From an uncultured Selenomonadales bacterium (lineage in GTDB: Bacteria > Bacillota > Negativicutes > Acidaminococcales > Acidaminococcaceae): 34,078 nt of DNA. Positions 1 to 5,902 of the stretch are shown here, piece by piece. Position numbers and translations under genes: made by a program. The stretch spans positions 1 to 34,078 of the forward strand of contig ONEW01000027.1 of assembly GCA_900316935.1 (NCBI GenBank). Reading direction: 5' to 3'. The notes beneath the pieces are model-generated. The model saw only the letters and a list, made by a program, of their open reading frames with translations, did not search any database and was not told where the DNA came from. The first letter of the stretch is position 1, and each line of letters begins with the position of its first letter.

Positions 1-2
1 CT

Positions 3-35
3 GTTCAATATAGGCTTTCCTTGCAGGCAGCATAA
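3..35 (+). CDS. IS3-family transposase OrfB, last 10 residues (5' end outside window)
   Basis: Frame 3 reads VQYRLSLQAA and a TAA stop at 33-35. IS150-type OrfB transposases (DDE integrase, rve fold) commonly end in a segment such as SPVQYR. Together with the terminal repeat about 45 bases downstream, this supports the tail of an integrase-type transposase. Only ten residues are visible, so no catalytic residue can be checked and activity cannot be judged. Confidence 0.55.
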   Translation, partial: VQYRLSLQAA

Positions 36-38
36 AAA

Positions 39-70
39 AGTAACGAGACAGTAAAAACCATCTCGTTACT
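39..70. repeat. Perfect 10-bp hairpin at the end of the IS
   Basis: AGTAACGAGA at 39-48 pairs perfectly with TCTCGTTACT at 61-70 around a 12-base loop. It sits between the transposase stop and the terminal repeat. A T-run comes only at 81-85, so it may end transcription in a weak way or insulate the element from outside transcription. Confidence 0.6.
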
Positions 71-94
71 AAGGTCTAACTTTTTGGGGTCACA

Positions 95-796
95 TCACTA
101 TGACAAGCTGCTGCCCATCATGGCAATGTCAGCCCTGGGGGCTGTCCCGGACGATTTAGACTTCGAATTCAACGCGGTCCGGCGGCCGGACGAGGACGAG
201 ATGAGCGACCTGGCCAGCAAGAACACGGACTCCGTGACAAAAGCCTTTCAGGCCGGGCTGATCTCTCAGCGGACGGCTCTCAAAGAGCTGCGCAGCCAGA
301 GCGAAATCACCGGGATTGGACCAACATCACGGATGAGGACATCGAGAAGGCTGACGACACCATCCAGGATCCCAACGAAGGCATGGGTGACCTTGACGAC
401 ATGTTCGGAGGCGGTGGTCGTGAAGAAAAGAATGGCCCTAGGAACGGAGAAAAAACCGAACAGGATAAACTGCCCATGCAAGAAGGAAAACAGCCGTCAA
501 ACCCTTTCCGGGCGATGAGGGAAAAGGAACCGGAGCCGAAAGGAACGACCGATTCATTCAACGAGGCTAAACATCCGCGTGGAGGTGATCCGGTAAACCG
601 GGGCAGGTTCTCCAAGGCTGACGGCGGGGAAAACAGCTTGATAAAGGGGAAAAATGATGGTAATGTGAGAAGAAAGATCAATCGCAATCCTCGCACCATA
701 AGGCTGTCAAAGCAAGAGTACGCGAGGATTGTAAGCGAGCTTAATACGAAAGGATTCAACGATTATCAGATAATTGGGAGGGAAGAACTTAAATGA
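95..796 (+). pseudogene. Phage portal protein (DUF1073 type), 3' part, disrupted, with toxin-like C-terminal tail
   Basis: The first part (about 96-315) encodes a stretch typical of the C-terminal half of DUF1073 portal proteins: LPIMAMSALGAVPDD, FEFNAVRRPDE, then GLISQRTALKELR. After SEITG at about 314 the same family pattern (DWTNITDEDIEKADDTIQD) continues in another frame, so a single base is missing, most simply a G from the GGG at 312-314. The 5' part is cut off by the insertion sequence. Downstream come a GGGG segment, a hydrophilic linker with KHPRGGDPVNRGRFSKADGG, and RTIRLSKQEYARIVSELNT...NDYQIIG before the stop at 794-796. Similar linkers and tails occur on phage portal or head proteins carrying small nuclease-toxin domains of the PBECR kind. 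That assignment is from recall; the tail seems short. Confidence 0.7.
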
Positions 797-1038
797 CGGA
801 TGTAGGCGCCTATCTGAGCGAACCGACGGAAATCGAGAAGGAAATGGTAAAACGAATCCGCACATTTTGGAATAATGACAACTTCGTGAATTGCAGTCGA
901 TATTTGGTGAAAACAGATGATGAGCGGAGAGAAGTAATTGGTGCGATAAAAGACGGAATTATTAAAACGACCGAAGATTTAGCTCTGTATATTTTGCAGA
1001 TTTCCGAAGATAGAAAAAAGGAAAACAACCATGGATAG
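793..1038 (+). CDS. Small hypothetical protein, possible immunity partner of the upstream toxin-like tail
   Basis: This 81-residue protein starts at an ATG overlapping the upstream TGA (ATGA, 793-796), with GGGAGGG at 776-782 as its ribosome site. The tight overlap implies translational coupling. The protein is charged, soluble and rich in E, D, K and R, with no membrane segment or signal peptide. Composition is more AT-rich than the chromosomal genes to the right, as expected for phage or acquired DNA. Small genes just downstream of phage structural proteins with polymorphic toxin tails are often immunity genes. I do not recognise the family, so that role is inferred from position only. The frame itself appears intact. 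Confidence 0.55.
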   Translation: MTDVGAYLSEPTEIEKEMVKRIRTFWNNDNFVNCSRYLVKTDDERREVIGAIKDGIIKTTEDLALYILQISEDRKKENNHG

Positions 1039-1296
1039 CATCCAGATTATTTACCGTATCCTAAAGACCCTGGAAGCAAGCATGGATACGGAAGCGTTTG
1101 ATGATCGCAGCATCTCTCCGGAAACGGACTAATAGAGGGAATCGCTGTGGATACGGATGCTACCGGGAACTTCCTGGTCAGCAAAGGACGTCCGCAGATT
1201 ACCTTGAAAGGATTGGAGTATCTGAACGAAAGCAGCCTGATGCAGCGGGCCATGAAGATGGCCAAAGGCATCAAGGATTGTGTGCCTGGAATTTAA
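1031..1296 (+). pseudogene. YjcQ-type phage protein with an internal deletion
   Basis: The N-terminal part reads MDSIQIIYRILKTLEASMDT...SISPETD from an ATG at 1031 that overlaps the preceding gene, and stops at 1130-1132. A second segment in another frame (about 1123-1296) reads EGIAVDTDATGNFLVSKGR, PQITLKGLEYLNESS and a helical tail to a TAA at 1294-1296. Together they match the outline of the YjcQ winged-helix-like family of phage origin, which runs about 95-110 residues. The middle (usually a recognition-helix stretch ending in GYI.G) is missing and the frame is broken at about 1123-1135. Family from recall; the deletion is a direct reading of the two frames. Confidence 0.65.
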
Positions 1297-1307
1297 AAGA
1301 ACGAAGG

Positions 1308-1334
1308 ACCGCCCGCAAACCCGGGCGGTTTTTT
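1308..1334 (+). terminator. Rho-independent terminator after the yjcQ remnant
   Basis: ACCGCCCG at 1308-1315 pairs with CGGGCGGT at 1322-1329, loop CAAACC, followed by six Ts at 1329-1334. Confidence 0.85.
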
Positions 1335-1357
1335 CATGCCCGAAACAGGAGCCGCAA

Positions 1358-1549
1358 ATGAAAAAGCAAAGACCCTTATGGGAGCCAAAGTACCGTATCG
1401 AGGCGGCCTTCCGGCGACGCCTCCTGGCCATCGTGCGGAAGTACACCATCAAACAGGCAAGGCATGCAGGAAGCGCGGGCGATATAATCCGAATCCTCCG
1501 GAAGATTACTGAAAGCGGCGAATACAAAAGCTGTGCGGCCAAAAGATAG
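1358..1549 (+). pseudogene. N-terminal fragment of a MuF-type phage minor head protein
   Basis: The ATG at 1358 follows CAGGAG and opens 63 codons reading MKKQRPLWEPKYRIEAAFRR, then a helix with LLAIVRKYTIKQARHAGSAG and DIIRILRKITESGEYKSCAAKR, ending at TAG 1547-1549. Basic N-termini of this kind, with paired helices and a stretch like DIIR.L...SPEY, are typical of the start of phage head-morphogenesis (MuF) proteins, which normally run several hundred residues. It would follow portal and YjcQ genes in such phages, which fits the order here. The rest is absent, and a terminator follows within 35 bases. An independent short gene cannot be excluded. Confidence 0.5.
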
Positions 1550-1578
1550 TTAAGATGCAGCCTCCGAAAAGGCGGAAA

Positions 1579-1619
1579 ACCCCGAAACCGCAGTAACAGG
1601 CGGTTCCGGGGTCGTTTTT
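1579..1619. terminator. Bidirectional terminator at the prophage / MerR boundary
   Basis: ACCCCGAAACCGC (1579-1591) pairs with GCGGTTCCGGGGT (1600-1612) with one mismatch. A T-run follows at 1615-1619 on the plus strand, and an A-run before the stem (1577-1580) gives Ts on the minus strand. It can serve both the phage remnant and the convergent merR gene ending at 1624. Confidence 0.8.
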
Positions 1620-1623
1620 GCCT

Positions 1624-2073
1624 TCAGTGGTCATCAGTGGGTAGCAGGTTGCTGCGGTAGGGTGTTTTCCCGGAGAGCACGTCGTCGTAAAATTCCTCTT
1701 TCAGGTCGATATACTCGATGGCAGCCTGGATTTCGGCCTGCTTCTTCAGCAGCAGGTCCCGCTTCTTCCGGAGCATGACTTTGCGTTCCGGGATACTGGT
1801 CTGGCCGTGCAGGCAGAAGGCCAGATAGGTCTTCATTTCCGCAATGGTCATGTCGCAGTTCTTGAGGCACACGAGACTCCGGATCCAGGCGATGTCGCGG
1901 TCGTTGAAGACGCGGCGGTTGTTGGCATCCCGTTTGACGTTCGGGACGAGCCCGCTGTTGCAGTAGAATTTCAGTGTTTCATAGGCCAGTCCTGTCTGGG
2001 CGCAGGTTTCCTTCATGCTATACAGGCGGCCCGTCTCTACGACGTTCAGGATGGCGCCGGTGATTTTGGACAT
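1624..2073 (-). CDS. MerR-family transcriptional regulator
   Basis: A 149-residue regulator. The N-terminal winged helix-turn-helix (about residues 15-85) reads GRLYSMKETCAQTGLAYETL then LKFYCNSGLVPNVKRDANNR and FNDRDIAWIRSLVCLKNCDM, the classic MerR DNA-binding domain with its Y-x-x-x-G-L wing. A long helix follows (about 100-130, RKVMLRKKRDLLLKKQAEIQ), the usual antiparallel dimerisation coiled coil, then a short acidic C-terminus. No cysteine cluster of a metal sensor is seen in the effector end. The ribosome site AAGGAG lies about 8 bases before the ATG. The gene is divergent from the secreted enzyme cluster at 2310, and a MerR-type promoter lies between them, so it very likely controls that cluster and perhaps itself. 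The length and coiled coil suggest an AdhR-like sensor of a reactive small molecule; the ligand is unknown. Confidence 0.88.
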   Translation of the reverse strand: MSKITGAILNVVETGRLYSMKETCAQTGLAYETLKFYCNSGLVPNVKRDANNRRVFNDRDIAWIRSLVCLKNCDMTIAEMKTYLAFCLHGQTSIPERKVMLRKKRDLLLKKQAEIQAAIEYIDLKEEFYDDVLSGKTPYRSNLLPTDDH

Positions 2074-2180
2074 AAGTAATCACTCCTTCCCGGAAAGACT
2101 TCGTTTTTGGCTTCATTATAGGCAGGAAACGGGAGATTGGCAAGGAAATTCCGCCTGGAAAAATATTTTTTAAAAAGTCC

Positions 2181-2211
2181 TTGACCGGTAGCAACTACCG
2201 TATGATACGGT
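2181..2211 (+). promoter_or_regulatory. MerR-type promoter with nested palindromic operator
   Basis: TTGACC at 2181-2186 is a good -35. TACGGT at 2206-2211 gives the 19-base spacing typical of MerR-activated promoters; TATGAT at 2201-2206 would be too close at 14. The spacer holds CGGTAG-CAA-CTACCG (2186-2200, perfect dyad). A second perfect dyad, ACCGTAT-G-ATACGGT (2197-2211), overlaps it and covers the -10. The over-long spacer centred on a dyad is the hallmark of activation by DNA twisting in this family. Start expected near 2218, about 90 bases before the ATG at 2310. Confidence 0.75.
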
Positions 2212-2309
2212 GAAATCAGGGGGGAGGAAACAACATCCGGTTTTATGGAATACAGGCCTGTATAGGCTTGTAAAAGGTATTTAAGACGGAGTTGGAAGGA
2301 GGCATCATC

Positions 2310-3227
2310 ATGGAAAAACGGAATCGGTTTTTGAAAATAGCGGTAGTAAGTGCCGGATTATACTGCCTGGGTACGGCGGGCGTTGCCATGCCTTCCGTAT
2401 CTGCCGCATCCACAGTATCTGCGGGGGATACGGCTGTGACGGCTGGCGGCGTGTCCGTGGCCGACGGGACGGGGCGCGCGGCCCGGGCGGAACAGACCTG
2501 GACGAAGCGCATGGGAACCCAGACCCTGGGCATTGAGAAGACGGATCCGGAATTGGCGGCCCTGATGAAGGGCTACATCTATGGTGATATTGCCTGCCAG
2601 GCGGCCCTGACGCCCCAAGAACAGGATATGGTCACGCTGGCGGTGCTGACGGTCAACCAGGATTACGGGCTGCTGCGCAAGAATGTGCAAGGGGCTCTGC
2701 AGTACGGCGTGACGCCGCTGGAAATCCGCGAGACGCTGTACCATATGGCGCCCTATATCGGGTTCCCGCGCGTCATAGAGGCCGTGGAGGTCATGAACGG
2801 TGTGTTCCGCAAAAACGGTATCCGGCTGCCCCTGGATGCGCAGGGGACGACGACGGATGCGGACCGCTTTGCCAAGGGCCTGAAGTTCCAGGTGGATACG
2901 TACGGTGAACGCATCACCAGGATGCGCGCCGGTACGCCGGACTTCCAAAAGCACCTGCAGGACGACCTGTCGGCGTTCTGCTTCGGGGACATCTATACGC
3001 GCGGCACACTGGATCTGAAGACGCGGGAAATGATCACCGTGGCCGCCATCGGGGCGCTGGGGAATGATTCGCCCCAGTTCATCAGCCACGTGCGCGGCTA
3101 TCTGGCGGCAGGGGCCACACAGAACGAGGTGGTCGGCGTCCTCACCGTGCTGAATCCGTATGTCGGGTTTCCGCGGACGTTGAATATGCTGCGGGAGTCC
3201 AACTCCGTATTCACACCGGCCCGATGA
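2310..3227 (+). CDS. Exported two-domain carboxymuconolactone decarboxylase-family protein
   Basis: A 305-residue protein with a Sec signal peptide (basic MEKRNRF, hydrophobic core to about residue 28, likely cleavage after SVSA near 32). Two copies of the carboxymuconolactone decarboxylase (CMD) alpha-helical fold follow. The first, at about 75-165, reads LTPQEQDMVTLAVLTVNQ, then GVTPLEIRETLYHMAPYIGF. The second, at about 200-290, reads RGTLDLKTREMITVAAIGAL, then AAGATQNEVVGVLTVLNPYV. Neither copy has the CxxC pair of AhpD peroxidases, so it is closer to the decarboxylase-like branch; the substrate is unknown. The start at 2310 is set by GGAAGGAGG at 2293-2301; an upstream in-frame ATG at 2292 lies on that site. 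It is the first gene after the MerR promoter, followed by exported hydrolases, which suggests periplasmic processing of one compound class. Confidence 0.85.
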   Translation: MEKRNRFLKIAVVSAGLYCLGTAGVAMPSVSAASTVSAGDTAVTAGGVSVADGTGRAARAEQTWTKRMGTQTLGIEKTDPELAALMKGYIYGDIACQAALTPQEQDMVTLAVLTVNQDYGLLRKNVQGALQYGVTPLEIRETLYHMAPYIGFPRVIEAVEVMNGVFRKNGIRLPLDAQGTTTDADRFAKGLKFQVDTYGERITRMRAGTPDFQKHLQDDLSAFCFGDIYTRGTLDLKTREMITVAAIGALGNDSPQFISHVRGYLAAGATQNEVVGVLTVLNPYVGFPRTLNMLRESNSVFTPAR

Positions 3228-3293
3228 GGGCGGCACCGTTTCTATGAAGGATGGCTATATACATGAAGTGAATACTGACATGTACGAATGATA

Positions 3294-3322
3294 TTGTACA
3301 AATATGAATAGTACTGTATGAT
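3294..3322 (+). promoter_or_regulatory. Candidate sigma-70 promoter before the broken hydrolase gene
   Basis: TTGTAC at 3294-3299 and TATGAT at 3317-3322 are spaced by 17 bases in the AT-rich 3228-3378 gap. A near-palindrome around TGTACA (about 3293-3305) overlaps the -35 and could bind a regulator. It could give the hydrolase-adh genes their own transcript independent of the MerR promoter. Confidence 0.5.
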
Positions 3323-3378
3323 AGTTATGAAAGTTAAAAAACAATATGCCTGACAGCTATAGAGAAGGAGAGATTACG

Positions 3379-3780
3379 GTGAAGCAAAGCAAATGGAGAC
3401 GCAGCCTGATGCAGCTGGCCCTGGGCCTCGTGCTGACGGCAGGTACATGTGTTCTACCAGATTCCCCGTAAGGCCTGGCCGTTCTGGTCACCCATTCCAT
3501 GGGTGGTACCGTGGGCTGGCGGACCCCCTTCCTGACGGACAACGTGAAGGCCATTGTCGCCTTTGAACCGGGCGGCTCGCCCTTCCTCTTTCCGGAAGGC
3601 GAGGTTCCGGCGATTTCGAAAGCTGTCTACGCACCGGTTTCCGCCCAGGCGAGGGCCGTACCCCTGGCGGATTTCGAGAAACTGACGAAGATCCCCCTCG
3701 TACTCTACTATGGGGATAACATCGCCGCCGCCCCGACCACGGAAGTCGGTCCGGACAAGTGGCGCAGCGAAAAGGAGGTA
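3379..3780 (+). pseudogene. Exported alpha/beta hydrolase, paralogue of the gene at 4792, with internal and 3' deletions
   Basis: AAGGAG at 3365-3370 precedes a GTG at 3379 and a signal-peptide start (KQSKWRRSLMQLALGLVLTA). At about 3446-3474 another frame reads HVFYQIPRKA, matching YVFYQKPVHP of the intact paralogue. A third piece, from about 3472, reads VLVTHSMGGTVGW...FEPGG...FEKLTKIPLVLYYGDN...GPDKWR, matching MTHSQGG, LEPGSG, FEKLTKLPIVVIYGDN and LDNWR there. About 120 residues between the two pieces and the last 65 or so (including the catalytic His region) are gone. The last piece runs straight into the ribosome site of the next gene. The first frame stops at 3469-3471, so no functional enzyme is expected. 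The losses are read by comparison with the paralogue in this window. Confidence 0.82.
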
Positions 3781-3786
3781 ATGATC

Positions 3787-4755
3787 ATGAAGTTTTCCAA
3801 AACAGTATTAGCAGGTCTCATCGTAACCGGTCTCATGACGGCCGGCGTCACCGGAGCCATTTCCGCCATGCCGGCGGAAGCGGCGGCAAAGGAGGCCCCG
3901 ACGACCCAGGGCATCGCCTTCTTCGGTGCCAGGGATTTGAAGGAAATCCCCCTGAACAAGGTCAAGAGTCCGAACTCCAATCCTTTCGGGCTGGTCTATC
4001 GGGGCGCCATCACGAAGAACGAAGCCGGCAAGGTGAATATTCATCCTGTCACGTACAACTTGAACGGCAATCTCGATAACCCGGCTTTCCGTACGGAAGA
4101 TATCCATGGCATGGTCGACATCATTGCCTCGTTCCCAGGCGTGGATCCGGAGCGAATCGGCGCACTCGGCATCTGTGGCGGCGGCGGATACACTTTGAAG
4201 GCATCCCAGACCGATAAGCGCATCAAGGCGGTTGCCACCCTGTCCATGTTCAATTCCGGCATCGTCCGCCGCGACGGCTTCCTGAACGCTGCCAAGGCCA
4301 CGACGCAGCAGCGTCTGGCCGAAGCATCCGCCCAGCGCGCCAAAGAGGCGGCCGGTGGCGAAACCGCCCGCACGCCCGGCATGGAGGAGATGGACGTTCC
4401 GGAAGCGGAACTGGCCAAGATGCCGACTCTGTACAGCGAAGGCTACCTGTACTGCGGCAAGACACATCGTCATCCGAACTCCACCTTCAAGTACACCGCC
4501 CGCAGCAACCTGGACCTGTTCACCTTCGATGCCGCTGACAACATGGCGCTTCTGAACCAGCCGCTGCTCATGATGGCCGGCAGCAAGGCGGACACCCTCT
4601 ACATGACGGAAGACGCTTTCAAAAAGGCCACCGGCACGGAAAACAAGGAACTGTTCCTGATCCCTGGTGCCAGCCACATCCAGACCTACTGGGTTCCGGA
4701 ATACGTGGATGCCGTCCTGGGAAAACTGGTTCCGTTTTACCAGAAGAATTTGTAA
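3787..4755 (+). CDS. Exported dienelactone-hydrolase-like alpha/beta hydrolase, apparently lacking an internal block
   Basis: A 322-residue protein. It has a signal peptide (MKFSKTVLAGLIVTG, cleavage around 31-34) and a nucleophile elbow GICGGGG with Cys130, as in dienelactone-hydrolase-like enzymes. A lid-like helical part (about 150-215) follows, then LLMMAGSKADTLY with a likely acid residue and GASHIQ with His297 as catalytic histidine. The start at 3787 fits AAAGGAGG at 3771-3778; the in-frame ATG at 3781 is too close to it. Odd point: VTYNLNGN (about residue 93) runs directly into LDNPAFRTEDIHGMVD. In relatives I recall, some 60-70 residues with the first core strands and an HPNGG-like oxyanion loop lie between these. 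If so, an in-frame deletion removed part of the core and the enzyme may be inactive. The reading frame in front belongs to the decayed hydrolase. Confidence 0.75.
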   Translation: MKFSKTVLAGLIVTGLMTAGVTGAISAMPAEAAAKEAPTTQGIAFFGARDLKEIPLNKVKSPNSNPFGLVYRGAITKNEAGKVNIHPVTYNLNGNLDNPAFRTEDIHGMVDIIASFPGVDPERIGALGICGGGGYTLKASQTDKRIKAVATLSMFNSGIVRRDGFLNAAKATTQQRLAEASAQRAKEAAGGETARTPGMEEMDVPEAELAKMPTLYSEGYLYCGKTHRHPNSTFKYTARSNLDLFTFDAADNMALLNQPLLMMAGSKADTLYMTEDAFKKATGTENKELFLIPGASHIQTYWVPEYVDAVLGKLVPFYQKNL

Positions 4756-4791
4756 TCATAAAGCATGGCTGACGAAAGGGAGACAAACAGA

Positions 4792-5865
4792 ATGAAAAAG
4801 ATTTTGGCAGCAGCCGCAGCAGCATCCCTGATGGCCCTCACCGCTACGGCCGGGGCATTCAGCAAACCTGTGACAATCGCTTCACAGGGTAGTTTCACCG
4901 CCGGCGGGTCCGTCGCACAGGCGGAAGGGACCTTCGATAATGCGAAACCGCTGGATCCGGCAGGGCAGACCCTGCACGGAGACCACGCCTATGTGTTCTA
5001 CCAGAAACCGGTCCATCCGAAAAAGAACGCCATCGTCTTCCTGCACGGCGCCGGCCAGTCCGGCAAGACTTGGGAAACGACGCCGGACGGACGCGACGGG
5101 TTCCAGAACATCTTCCTGGAAAAGGGCTACAGCACCTATGTGGCAGACCAGCCGCGGCGCGGCCGCGCCGGCCAGTCCCTGACGGGCGGCATCATTTCGA
5201 ACAAACCCATGGAACAGCTCTGGTACGACAACTTCCGCATCGGCCTCTATCCGGATTATTATCCCGGGGTGCAGGTCAAATGGGACGAAGGGGCCCGCGA
5301 GGAGTTCTTCCGCTCTATGACGCCGGACACGGGGGCCTTTGACGCCAACGTAATCAGCGACGCCATGGCGGCCGTCCTCGAAAAATCGGGCAAGGCGGTG
5401 CTCATGACCCATTCCCAGGGCGGCGGCCCGGGCTGGCTGACAGCCATGAAGAGCGACAAGGTAAAAGGCATCGTGGCCTTGGAACCGGGCAGCGGCTACG
5501 TGTTCACGAAAGAGGAGGCACCGGCCCCGATGGAGACTTCGAGCCCCTTCGGCGCCCTCAAGCCCGCCATCGTCCCGAAAGACTCGTTCGAGAAACTGAC
5601 GAAACTGCCCATCGTGGTCATCTACGGCGACAACATCCCGTCTGAACGGACAGAACAATGGAACCTGGACAACTGGCGTGTCCGTGTCGACATGGCCCGC
5701 ATCTGGGTCGACACCATCAACAGGCACGGCGGCGATGCCCGCCTGATCCTGCTGCCGAAACGGGGCATCAAGGGCAACACCCATTTCCTGATGAGCGACC
5801 GCAACAACGGGCAGATCGCCGACCTGATCGAAGACTGGATGAAGGAAAAGGGCCTGGCGGAATAA
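4792..5865 (+). CDS. Exported alpha/beta hydrolase (esterase-like)
   Basis: A 357-residue protein with a Sec signal peptide (MKKILAAAAAASLMALTATA, cleavage near 22-24). The alpha/beta hydrolase core shows AIVFLHGAGQSGKTWE (oxyanion loop, HG at 85-86), the nucleophile elbow THSQGG with Ser208, LEPGSG after the following strand, PIVVIYGDN with an acid-bearing strand, and NTHFL with His331 as the probable catalytic histidine. The set is complete, so the enzyme should be active in the periplasm. AAGGGAG at about 4776-4782 fixes the ATG at 4792. The substrate is unknown; the family holds esterases and lactonases. It is a close paralogue of the remnant at 3379 and stands between another exported hydrolase and an alcohol dehydrogenase, so hydrolysis of an ester or lactone to an alcohol or aldehyde is a fair guess. 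Confidence 0.85.
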   Translation: MKKILAAAAAASLMALTATAGAFSKPVTIASQGSFTAGGSVAQAEGTFDNAKPLDPAGQTLHGDHAYVFYQKPVHPKKNAIVFLHGAGQSGKTWETTPDGRDGFQNIFLEKGYSTYVADQPRRGRAGQSLTGGIISNKPMEQLWYDNFRIGLYPDYYPGVQVKWDEGAREEFFRSMTPDTGAFDANVISDAMAAVLEKSGKAVLMTHSQGGGPGWLTAMKSDKVKGIVALEPGSGYVFTKEEAPAPMETSSPFGALKPAIVPKDSFEKLTKLPIVVIYGDNIPSERTEQWNLDNWRVRVDMARIWVDTINRHGGDARLILLPKRGIKGNTHFLMSDRNNGQIADLIEDWMKEKGLAE

Positions 5866-5902
5866 GGCCGCTCAAACGAATTTACGACAGGGAGGATAAT
5901 AA

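Larger units (their letters stand above)
1..94 (+). mobile_element. Right end of an IS3-family insertion sequence (partial)
   Basis: The stretch at 76-94 (core TAACTTTTTGGGGTCACA) is the reverse complement of the terminal repeat type TGTGACCCCAAAAAGTTA, which I recognise from IS3-family elements of the IS150 kind. It follows the last codons of a transposase. From about 95 the reading frame of a phage portal protein resumes, so the element interrupts that gene. The left end, most of the transposase and the target duplication lie outside the window. Family from recall; boundary good to a few bases. Confidence 0.7.

Noticed and set aside
300..400. Programmed ribosomal frameshift in the portal gene
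   Set aside because: No slippery heptamer or downstream structure is evident, the gene is already cut by an insertion sequence, and neighbouring phage genes are broken too. Simple decay is more likely.
3499..4755. A single 418-residue gene starting at 3499
   Set aside because: Its first 94 codons are the nucleophile region of a broken hydrolase. A strong ribosome site and a signal peptide start at 3787, which could not work inside a fused protein.
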